DNA of 64,000 nt, from contig JAGNKU010000001.1 in assembly GCA_017999985.1 (NCBI GenBank), positions 115,321 to 179,320 on the forward strand, written 5' to 3'. Position numbers and translations under genes: made by a program. Positions 8,284 to 20,200 of this stretch are shown piece by piece. The notes under the pieces were generated by a model, which was not told where the DNA came from, ran no database searches, and saw only the letters and a list, made by a program, of their open reading frames with translations. Source of the DNA: Phycisphaerae bacterium. Its GTDB lineage: Bacteria; Planctomycetota; Phycisphaerae; UBA1845; Fen-1342. Position 1 is the first letter of the stretch, and each line of letters begins with the position of its first letter.

Positions 8284-11200
8284 TCACCGCGTGCGCATCG
8301 AGACCGGTACGTCGTACGAGTCCTCGTTCACCTTCTGCGGGGTCGGCTCCGGGCGCAGCGTCGGACGCACCGGTCCGTATTCACCCTCCACCGGCTGGGC
8401 GGCGGGGGTTTCACGTCGGATCACCGGGACGGCGTCTTCCGCCGCACGCGCGGGCGGCAGGACCGGTTCCGGCTCGACACGCAGGCCCTGCATGAGCGTA
8501 TCGGTCAGGGTCTCGGTGGGGATGACTTCCATGTTGTCCCGCTCGGTCACCGACAGCGCACGGTAATCCTCGACGGTACGGACCACGTGCGGCGTCATGA
8601 CCAGCAGCAGCTCGGTGCGGTTGGCCGTGTCATTCTGGTTGCGGAATAGCAAGCCCAGGCCGGGAATGTCGCCGAGCAGGGGTATCTTCTGCTCGCGGTT
8701 TTCCGTCCGCGAGGTGATCAGCCCGCCCAGCACCACCGTCTCGTTGTCCTTCACCATGACGTTGGTCTTGGCCTGCCGGCGGAAGAAGACCGGGGCCGTA
8801 ACCCCCTGACCCACGTCCACGGTCGAGCCCGTGAAGTCGGACACTTCCTGGTCGATCTCCATGCGCACGAAGCCGTCCGGGTTGATCTGCGGGGTCACCG
8901 TCAACTTGATGCCGATGTTCTCGCGGGCCACGCTGGTCGTGATCTGGCCACCGGTGGTCGTGGACGTGCCCGTGACATACGGCACATCGTTGGTGACCTC
9001 GATCAGCGCTTCCTGGTTGTCCATGGCGATGATCTGGGGCCGGCTGAGGACGTTCAGGCTGCCCTCGTTTTGGAGCGTGCGGAAGAGGAAGTTGAAATCT
9101 GCACCGGTGATCGTGAACGAGAAGCCGCCCAAGCCGCTGCCCGCCGCGCCGAGGTCGGTGCCGCCGACGTAGTCGTATGTGGTGGTGTCATTCGGGCCGG
9201 CCTTGGTCCACTGGAGGTCCTGGAACGCGAATTCCACGCCCAGATCGAGCGCGTTGTCCATGGTGACCTCGACGATCAGCACCTGGATCAGCACTTGCGG
9301 GGGCGGCTGATCCAGCTCGCGGACGACGTTCATCACCGTATCCTGGAAGCGCGGGTCGTAGTCCAGGATCACGCGGTTGGCGTCCTTGCTCGCGATCGCG
9401 GTGACCTGCCGCTCCTGCTTCACGCCGATCGAGACATCCTGCCCGATGTCCTGCAGACGCTGCTGCTCGGCGTCACTGAATTCCTTGATCGTGGGTGCGA
9501 GCTCCTCGGCCTTGATGCTCTTGGGAGAGTAGACGTGCGTCAGGCGATTGGGAATCTCGGTCGTATCGAGCTCCAGGATCAGCTTCTCCGCCAGGTCAAG
9601 GTAGCCGGGCGTGCCCGCCGCGATCACGGAATTGGTGCGGACGTCGGTCGCAAACGCGATCTCCTGTCGGCCGCCCTCGCCGCCGAGCCCTTCACCCACT
9701 GTCAACACGCGTTCCGATTCGGCGGTGCCACCGCGCCCGGTGCCGCCGGTCGCTCTGCGCTGGAACAGGGCCTCGAGGTTCTTCACGAGGCTCTCGGCGT
9801 CGGCGTTGCGCAGGCGGAAGACGCGGATCTTCGCGTCCTGCGGCGGCACGTCCACCGCCGCCACGAGCGACTCCATGAGCGGCATGCTCTCGGGTGGTGC
9901 CGTCACCACCAGCGAGTTCGTGCGGGCGTCCGCAATCACGACGATGTCGGAGCGCACGGCCCGCAGCGTCTCGAGACCCAGGTCCGGGTGCTGCTTCTGA
10001 AAGATCAGCATGACCTGCTTGGCATCTTCCTTCGTCGAGCCGCTGCCGCCACCGCCGCTACCGCCCGTCCCGCCGACGGTGCCGCCGCGCAGCTCCAGCA
10101 CGCGCCCGAGCAGATCGCCGGCGTCCTCGGCCGCCGCCTGCTGGAGCTTGAAGATGCGGACCACGGTGCCCTTCAGCGAGGTGGTGTCGTCGAGCTGTCG
10201 GACGAACGTCTCGATGTCGTTCAGCAGGGTCGCCGGGCCGAACGCGACCACCGAGTTGGTGGTCTTGTCCGCTGTGACGGTCACGTCGATCTCGCCGCCC
10301 GTCTGGCTGCCGCCCTGTTTCTTGAAGATGTCCTGGACGTTCTTGGAGACCTCCTCGGCCACCGCGCGGCGGAGCGGGATGATCTTGATGTTGCGGCCGA
10401 CCTCGCTGGGCCGGTCGAGGATGTCCACCCAGCGCTCCAGGATTTCCATGTCCTCGCGCGCCGCCGCCAGCAGCAGGCTGTCCGAAACCGGGTCGGCCGC
10501 GACGTGGATCGGCGTGCCGCTCAGCTTGGTGTCCTTCTGCGTGAGGGCTTTCTCGACCATCTCCTTCAGCAGCGACGCGATGTTCGGGGCACTGTTGAGC
10601 TTCACCTTCCGGGCGTGGAAGACCACCGTCCCGTCAAACTGCCGATCCAGGTCGTTGATCAACTGCTCGGCGTCCTGGAGGTAATCGCGCGTCCCGGTCA
10701 GCAGCAGCGAGTTGCTGCGCGTGTCCGCCAGGATCGTCAGCGAATCCGTCGCGTCCTTGTTGATTTTCTTGTCGGCGTCCAGGCGACTCTTGAAGGTCTC
10801 CTCCAGCATGTTCTGGAGCTTCACCGCGTCGGCGTGCTGCAGCCGCCGGTAGCGGATATCCACAATGCCGTACTTGTCCGACGCGTCGAGCTGGAGCACG
10901 AGGTCCTCGACCATGTCGTAGACGTCCTCGGTCGCCAGCACGATCAGCTTGTTCGAGCGCTCGTCGGAATAGATGACCGCCGTGTCCCGGCCGGCGTCCT
11001 TGTCGCCGCCGAGGGCCTTCATGCGGTCATCGAGCAGCTTCTTCAGCTTCTCCTCCAGCGGCGCGGCCTGCGCGTTCTTGAGCTGCACCACGAACGGCTT
11101 CATCCCCACTTCCAGCGTCGGCCGATCCAGCTCGGTCACCAGCCCGCCGGCCAGCAGCACGGCGTCCTTGCGGCCAATGACAAGCACAGTGTTGCTGCGC

Positions 11201-14200
11201 ACATCGTGCTGCACGACGAGCGGATAGGGCAGGCCTTTTGCAGCCACGCCCGGTGGCACCGGCGGCATGACGCCCTTCTGCAGCCCCTTGCCATCGCCCT
11301 CGGTCGGACGATTCAGATAGCTCTTGTCCTTGAACGTCTCCTCCAGCAGGGTGGCGATCGACTCGGCCTTCGCGTGCTTCAGGACAAACGCTTTCACGTC
11401 CGTCTCGGCCCCGATCGGCAAAGCGTCGAACACGGTGATCATCTCGCTCAGGGCGACGTTGTTCTGCTTCGATGAGAAGACCAGCAGCGAGTTCGTGCCC
11501 TTCTCCGCGATCAACCGGATCGGCCGCTCCAGATCGAGCTCGGAGAACTCCTGCTCGCCCAGGCGCAGGCGGATCTTCTTCACGAACGGCTTGCCGGCGG
11601 TCTTCTTGTCGCCGCCGCCCGACTGTGCCGCTTCCAACTCCGCCTTGATCATCTCGTTGATGACCTTGGCGACGTCCTCCGCCTGCCCGTTCTTGAGCTG
11701 CACCAGGATGGCGTCAGTGCTGACGAAACCGCTATCCTTTTGCTCCTCGGTCAGTTCAACGTCTAGCGCTTTCAGCCAGCCTTCGATCTCCGAAATGTCT
11801 TTCGGCGTGCCGATGATCATGACGCTGTTATCGCGATCGATTGGATCGATGCTCGCCTGCGACTCCTTCGGAACATCGTTCATCGTGTTGTAGCGCTCGA
11901 TAGTCGGCCGCAGAATCGCCGCCGCCTCGGCCGCCCGGATGTGCTGCAGCGCGAGCATCTTCACCTCGGTGCCACCGCCGCCCTTCTTCACATCCAGCCG
12001 TTCCACCAATTCCGCGATCTTCTCCATGATCGGCTCGGCTGCCGACACAATCAGCGAATTGCTGCGCGCCTCGGCGTTGACGCTGAACTTGTCCTGGGGT
12101 CCGGGCTGGCTGGTACGTGCATCGATCCACGCCTTGACCGACTTGTCGATGATCGGGGCGAGTGTCGCGGCCTTGGCTTCCTGGAGCGTGAACACCTGCA
12201 CCAGCGCGACCGCGGACGTCTGCTCCATCATGGACAGGATGCGCGCGATAAACTCCACGTCTGCCGCGTCGCCGGTGATCATGATGCGCTGGCTGTCGAG
12301 CGCATTCGCGGCGACCTCGCCGCGCAGCGCGCCCGTCACGCCACTCAGGTCGTCGCTGAACGGCTGCGCCTCCTCGGCCGGCTGCGTGCCCGCCAGCTCC
12401 GCCTCCACCTCGTCGAGCACCTGCGCACGCGCCGCCGGCGGCGATTCGGGAAGCGGCTCGGTCGCCGGCCGCGTCGTCGGAGGCTGACGCCGAGGTCGCG
12501 GCGGCGGCTCGTCCTGCGTGTCGCCGAAGACGTCGTCGGCCAGCACGAACCGGATCCACGAAGAAATCGGTGTCAACGCGATATACGGCTCGACCCACGC
12601 CAGCGACTTCGGCATCAGCGGGGCGCGGTCCAGGTCCAACTCGGGCGTTGGCAGCACGGCTCCGCCGCCTCCGGATGAACGCCGCGTGCCACCCTGCCGC
12701 GGCGTCGTGCTGCGCTGCTGGCGCTGGCCGCCGCCCGACGGCGGGCTGACGCTCGGGCTGCGACTGCCAGCGCCGGATCGACGTGCACCCGTTGTGCCGC
12801 TGCGCCCGCCTGCGGGCGCATTCTTCTGCATCTCGTCGATGACCTTCTGGGCATCCTGCGCCGAGAGATTGCGCAGTTGAATCACCTGGGTCACGACGTT
12901 GGGGGAACGGATTTCCCCCAACTGGTCCACGATCGTCTTGACCTGCGCGAACAGCGTCCGCTCGCCACCGACAATGAGCGAGTTCGTGTATTCATCCGAA
13001 CCAACCGTCACCTGCCGCGCATAGCGCCCCGTCCGGTCGGCGTCCGAACGTTCATTCTCGTTGACGATGCGCTCGACTTCAGTCGCGAGGCGGGCAGCAT
13101 CCTGCCCGTACGGAACCTGAATAACCTCGATGTTCGCCTGCACAATGGCCTTGTCGTCGAAACGCGTCACCAGCTCGCGCACGTCGTCGATCTGCCGCTT
13201 CGTGCCACGCACCACCAGCGTCTTCGCGCTGTCGTTCGGCACGATCTGCGGCCCGGCCGACTCAGCGCCCTTCGCCCCGCCCCGGCCGCCACCCTGCCCG
13301 CCACGCTCCGCCGCCGCCCCCTGGTCGATGAACTGCCAGATGAAATTCACGATCTCCGACGGCGACACGTTCTGCACGGCCACCGTCTCGATCCGATAGC
13401 GGTCACTGAGGCTGTCCTCCAGCTTGTTGATCACCGTCGACTCGACGACGTCGATATCTTCGCGCCGGCCGATGACCATCACGGAGTTCGTCGCTTCCTC
13501 GGCCACCGCCAGCACGTTCAACTCGCGTGCGCCGGCCGCCGCCGCGCCGCCGCCGCCACCCCGCCGGCCGCCGCGCTGCCCGCCGCCCGTGTCGGCCCCG
13601 CCGGTCGCGTAGCCGTTGATCGCCTCCGCGACCGTCACGGCATCCGCCTTCTCCAGCATGAAGATGCGGAATTCCTTCTTCTGATCGGCCGGCGTCTCCA
13701 CGTCCACCGCCGCCAGCACCTCGCCGACGAACAGGAACGTCTTGTCCGAGCCGACCACGGTGATGCTGTTCGTCCGCGGATCGGGCACGGCCGTGAAAGC
13801 TTCAATGTCGGTTTCGTCACCCTGGGCCTTCGCAAGTTGCAGATACTCGGTCAGAGCCTGCTTGACCGATTCCACCACCGTCGTGGCGTCGGCGTACTTG
13901 AGCTGGAAACGCTTGAGCTGCATGTCCGCGCTCGGCTGGTCCAGCGTCACCGCCAAGTCTTCGATCTGCGTGAAGATCTGGTCCGGGGCGCGCACCAGCA
14001 GCTTCTTGGCCGCCTTGTCGCCCAGGATCATCACGCGCCCGCTCGACATGGCGCCCGTGCCGCCCGCCGCGGCCTGCCGCGCCCGCCGGCCACCCTGGCG
14101 CGCCGCCTGCCCACCGGCCCCGTCACCGAATACTTCCCACAGCTTGTCGGCCAGCTTCGCCGCATCGGCGAAGCGCACCGGGATTTCGCGGATTTCGCGC

Positions 14201-17200
14201 TGCACCAGCTTGTCCAGCGCCTCGATCTTCTGGAAGATCACGTCGCGCTTGTCGCGCGGCCCCCAAACCAGGATCGTGTTCGTCGCCGGCTCAGCCACTA
14301 GCCGCACATCCGTGCCGGCACTGCCCGTCGCAGCGCCGCCACCACGCCGGCCGCGCCCGACGCCCTCGCCGCCGCCGAAGATCGGCTCCAGCGCACTGAC
14401 GATCGCCTCCGCGTCGCCGTACTGACAGACGTACATTTCGCTTTCCGCGACCGGGCCTTCAATGTCGAGCGCCTTGATGTGCGCTTCGACCGCCGGCACG
14501 TCCTTGTTCTCGGCCATGAAGATGATCGTATTCGTGCGCGGATCAGCGGAGACCTTCACCGGCCCCAGCGCCGCGGGCGACCCGCCGCCGCCACCACCCG
14601 GCATGCCACGCAGCCGCCCACCGCCTCCGCCTCCGCCTCCGCCGGACACCGCCTCGAAGACCTCTTCGAGCAGCGGCAGCACGTCATCGACGCGCGCCTT
14701 CTGCAGCGGGAAGTAGTGAATGCCGACGATATCGCGGCCTTCAAGCTCTTCGAGTTCGCCGATGACGCGCTCGATCAGCTCCATCACCTCCGGCGGCGAC
14801 GACACCAGCAGCGAGTTCGTGACGCCGTTCGGCACGATCTCGACGCGCTCGACCTTCGCCCCGCCTTCCACGCCGGGCACCGACACGAGCTGCTGTTGCA
14901 GCATCTCCAGCAGTTGCGCCTGCTGGCCGCCCGGCTGCATCGCACCGCGGCCGCGGGCACCGGCCGGCAACCCGCTCCGCCGCTGCTGGACTTTCGAGAT
15001 GCCCAGCACATCCTTGATGTTCTCGCACGTTTCCTCGGCGTTCAGATTCTTGAGCTGGAAGACCTTGACCTGGACCTCGCCCGGCGGAATGTCCAGCTCG
15101 CGCAGCAGGCGATGAATCTCGGGGATGTCGGCCTCGTCGCACTTGACGATCAGGTAGTTGTGGCCGGGGTCGGTGGCGATGCGCATCTGCCCGCCGCGTC
15201 CGGCCTTACCGCCCTGCTGCTGTCCGCCAACCATGCCGCGCAGTTGATCGAACATGCCCTGCTGCTGATTGCGGCCATCCTCGCCCGGCCGCCCCTGCTG
15301 ACCCTGCTGGCCACGTTGCGGCTGCTGCGGCTGCTGGATCACGATCTGCCGCTGCTGCACGTCAAACATCATGCTCAGGATTTCCGCGGCCGCGGTCACA
15401 TCGCCGTACTTGAAGCGGAAAATGCGGATGACCTCACCGACCGCCAGGTCCTCCTGGAGCACGTCGAGCGCTTTGGTGATGTCGTCCACCTTGTCGCGCG
15501 GCCCGGTCACGAGAAACGAGCCGTCCGGCTGCGGGATCAGCTTCACCTGCGTCTTCTCGAAGGGCGATTCGACGCGCTGGCCATACGATCCGGCGTCCGT
15601 CACTTCGCCCGGGGTGACCTGCGGCGCGGTGGTCGGAGCCTTGGCCGGCGGCTCCTGGTACGCCGCCGGCACGACCGTCAATGCATCGTCCGACTCGGGA
15701 GCCCACCGCCGCGTGACGCGTCCGCTCGGCGGCTGATCACCGCCAATCTCGGCCTCGATCTCGTCCAGCAGAATATCGGACAGCGGCAGCGCGCTTTGGA
15801 ACGACGACGCCTTCCGCCCGCCACGCTCGTGCTTCTCGCGTTCCTGCTTCTCGCGGCGCTCTTTGACCGCCTCCGGCTCTTCGCCGTCTTCCCAGACGTC
15901 GCGCACGATCGGCGGAAGCGTCGGCTTGGCCGCCGGCTCGACGATCTCGACTTCCTCGCCGCGGGCCTTGAGCCATTGCACCAGCGCGGCCTGATCGGTG
16001 CTGCCACGCGGTCGATACGTGCGGACCACGAGCTCCGGCTTCGCCCGGCTCTCGAACTGCCGAATCAGCTTCTCGATCTGGGGGAACTCAGTCGGCCGGC
16101 ACTTCACAATCAAGTACTCATCAAACCAGTCGGACTCGATGCTCGGGCCGCCGCGGTCCTCGTCCGGCAGCAGGTCGCGAACGTCCCAGGCGATGTCGCT
16201 GGCACTGCCACGATTAATGTCCACCAGGTAGATCTGACGGCCGCCAGTCAGCCAGTCTTCTTCGCCCTCGGCCGGCGCACGATCGAGTTCGGCAATATAC
16301 GTTTCCACCTGCCGCATCTTGCGCTTGTTTGCCGTGACGATCAGCTTGCCGGAATAGTCATCGGCCGTGACGGTCACGGCGTCGCCCACATTGCGTCCGC
16401 CCGCCGGGAAGAGCTGCTTCAGCGTCTCCTCCACATCGGTCGCGTTGGCATGCTTGAGCTTGAACGTCTGCAGCTCCGGCACGCGGACGCTTTGGCCATC
16501 CAGCTCCGTGATCCACTGCTCGACCTCGGCCAGGTCCTTCGCCATGCCCGCGAGAATGACCGCGTTGCTGCCCGCGTCGGCGGCGATGCGCACGTTCGCC
16601 GTCCCGCCGCGCCCGGCGGCCCCGCCCGTGCGACCGGCCACGACCTGCGTCAGCGACTGCGCCATCTGCGTCGCGTCGGCGTTCTCCAGCGTGATGATGT
16701 GGACGATGTCGCCACTGACCGGCTCCGCGTCCACCATCTCCACCAGCTTCGCGGCCAGTTCCTGGTACTCGTCCGGCGCGAACACGAACAGCCGGTTCCC
16801 CGTCGCGTCGCTGAACACCGCGGTCTGCAGGGTGGTCTTCTTCACGCCTTCACGCTCGGCGACCTTCGCCTTGAGCATGGCATCGATGTTGTTGGCCACC
16901 TGGTCGGCGCGCACGAATTTCAGCGTGTACGACTCGACCTTGCCCGTCGGCGGCGTCTTGCCTTCCAGCTCCTGGATCAGACCGTCCAGCACCGGCATGA
17001 CGTCCGGCGGCGCCAGCACGACCAGCGTGTTCGTCGTCGGCTCGGCAAACGCACCGGGGGCCAGTTGCCCGGCCTTCACGTTCTTCTTCAACTGCGCGAG
17101 GAACAACTGCACCTGCGCCTGCACCTGCAGCGCGTTGAGCACCTTCAGGTCATACGTCTTGACCTGTACGCCGGTCGTGTCCTGGCTGTCCACGGCCGCG

Positions 17201-20200
17201 ACCAGCTCCTCAATCTGCTCCAACTTCTTCTTCGGCGCCCGCAGCACGAGCATCCCGTTGCTGACCGAGACCTGCACTTCCTGCTGCGCGCTGCGCCCGC
17301 CCAGCGGCCGGAACATGGCCTGGATCATCTGCGCAAGCTGGTTCGGGTCGGCGTACTTCGGCGTGATCGTGACGGGCAGCACTTCCTCGACACCCGTCGT
17401 CAGTTGTGCCGCGAGTTCCGTGATCTTCGGCAGCAGGTCCGTCGTCGCCGTGACAATCACGCGATCGCTGGTCGGATCGGGGATGAACGACGCCGCCGGG
17501 CGGCCCGGACGTTGCAACGGCCGGATGGCCGCGGTGAGATTCTGAGCCACCTGGTTCACGTCGGCCCCCGGGACATCGAGCGTCACAACTTTGATCTCGT
17601 TGCCCTTCGGGTCGTCCAACTCCTTGATGAACCCCTCGATCGTCGCAAACTTGTCCTTCGGCGCCTCGACGATCACCTGCGCCCCCGCCGCCAGCGCGCG
17701 AATCTGCGCCGCGGCCGCCGCACCCCGTCCCGCCGGCCGCCCGCCGAAGATGTTCTGCACGGCGGCCGCGACTTCCGCCGGCTGCGCGTACTGCATCGTG
17801 TAGAACCGCCGCTCGGTGGATTGCAGCGCGATCTTCTGGTCGATCTCGAGCGCGAAGTTCTTGATCTTGTCCATGTCGGCCCGCTCAGCCTGCACGATCA
17901 GCGAGTTCGTGACCGACTCGACCATGATGAGCGGGGCCGTGCCGCCGCCCCGCGGGCCACGCGGCATGAACAGGCTCTGGAGCTGTTGCGCGATCTGCGC
18001 GGCGTCGGCGTTGACCAGCGGCAGGATCTCGACCTTGTCCGTCGCATCCTCGACGTCGAGCGTCCGGATCAGCGCGCCGATCTCCTCCCGCGCCGGCTTG
18101 ATCGCGAACACCATGACGCTGTCGCCCTCGGCCTGGATCGCGACCGTCGAGCGGCCCAGCACCGGGTGCTCATACTGGCGGTAGAAATTCGCGAGCGTCG
18201 CCGCGATGTTCGCCGCGTTGCCTTTCGTGATGGGGAACGTCTCGAGCTCCGGCGTGTTGCTCACGACGTTCTCATCCCACATCTTGATGGTGTCTTCGAT
18301 CTTCGCCCAGTCCTCCGGCATGCACAGCACGATCAGGATCTGGGCCTCGTCGAGCGGGATGACCTGGTACGTGCTGCTCTGCGCCGCCGTGCTGCGCGAC
18401 ATGCCCGGCATGCGTCCGCGCCCGCCCGGCAGCGGCGTCACGGCCGGGCTGCCGCCGGCACCCAGAAGCGCCTGGACCATCTGCGCCACCTGGCTCGGCC
18501 GCAGTTGCTTCAATTCGACGACGTGCCGCTCGAGCTCGGGGCTGGGCAGGTCAAGCTGCTGAATCAGCCGGCCGACGCGCTCCATCTCCTCGCGATCGGC
18601 GATCACGTGGAAGGTGTTGCTGACCTCGTCGGGCACGATCGTCGCGCTGCGCCCGGCGCGGCCGCCGGTCTGGCTCATCCCCTGCGCGATCTGCGTGACC
18701 AGGTTGGTCACGTCCGCGACCTTCGCGTACTGCAGCGTAAAGGTCTGGTACGTGTCCGGCAGCGGCTTGTCGATGGTCTCCAGCAACTCGCGCACGCGCT
18801 TCAGGCCGTCGTCGTTCGCGTACACGATCAGCGAGTTCGTCCGCGTGTCCGCGACGAGGCGGATGGTCTTCTTGGCCCGCTCGAAGATGCCTTCCGTGAA
18901 GATCTCCTCCGGCGAAACGCCGCCGGCCTGCACCGCGGGCGTGGGCTGCACGGGCGGCACGGGTTGCCCGGGGCGGCGGTTCCGCTGCTGCATCAGCATC
19001 TGCTGGCGGATCTGCTGCTGCATCTGCCAGTTCGGCGTGCGCTGCTGCCCCTGCTCCTGCTGGAGGATCTGGTTGAGCAGGTTCGCGACCTCGGTCGCGT
19101 CCGCGTGCAGAATCTCCACCACGACTGTCTTGAACTCGCCGATCTCGGGCTTGATATCGAGCGTATCGATCAGCATTTTGATTTGCGCGAACTGGTCCGG
19201 CATCGCCTTGACAATGATGGTGTTCGTGCGCTCGTCCGCCACCATCTGCACTTCGGTGCTCCCGCTCGCGGCGGGCGCGGCCACCGGCTGCGCGACCGGC
19301 CGCCCGGTGCGCGGATCGGGGACCATCCGGATCTGCGGAACCTGCTGCGCCCCGCCGATGTTCAGGAACGCGCGGACGCGCTGCTCGATGTCCATCGCGT
19401 TGGTCTTGATCTCGAAGATCCGCATCTCGCGGGGGTCGTTCGGCGCGATGTCGATCCGCTCCTGCAGCACCATGAACCGCCGCACGTCGCGGGCCAGCGC
19501 GACGATCTTGATCTGGTTGCTGTCCGCCATCGCGGTCAGCCGCGTGTAGTCCGGCAGCGTGTCGCCGAACGCGTCCACGATCGTCTGCGCCGAGCGGTCC
19601 TTCACCTGGTAGTAGACCGTGACGTATTCCATGTCGCGCGGGTTGGCGCGCTCGAACGCGTCCACGGTGGGGAATACGAGCTGCAGGTCGACGTGCTGCG
19701 GCATCTCCGACAGCGGCACGATGTAGACGTGGTACTCTTCCTCGACGAAGCGGTAGCCCTTTTCGTGCAGAATCAGGTTCAGCTCGTCCAGCGCCTCCTG
19801 CTTCGTGAACTTGCGATCGCTGACGTACGTCAATTCCCCGCCGATCACCACCGTCCCTTCGTCCAGCAGCGGCTTGCCGATCCGCTGGACGAAGTACGCA
19901 AGCACATCCTCCCAAGGCATGCCGTTGAAGTTGAACCACTCCCCGTCGTCTTCCGTGGACGGCCGGCGCGTCAGCTTCTCGGGCTCCTCCGGCGTCTCCG
20001 GCTCCGGCACTTCAGCGTGCGGCGCCGGCGCGGTCGCCGCCGGCCCCGCCAGGCTCTCCGGCGGGCCGACGAAATCCGCCGGCACGGTCGGCGGCTCGCC
20101 GCGGCCGTTCGCGCCGCTGCGCTGGGTCGACGCCAGCGCGCGGGCCTTGCGTTCCTCCAGGCTCAGCTCGCCGGACTTGGCCGGCGGCGGCAACGTCGGC

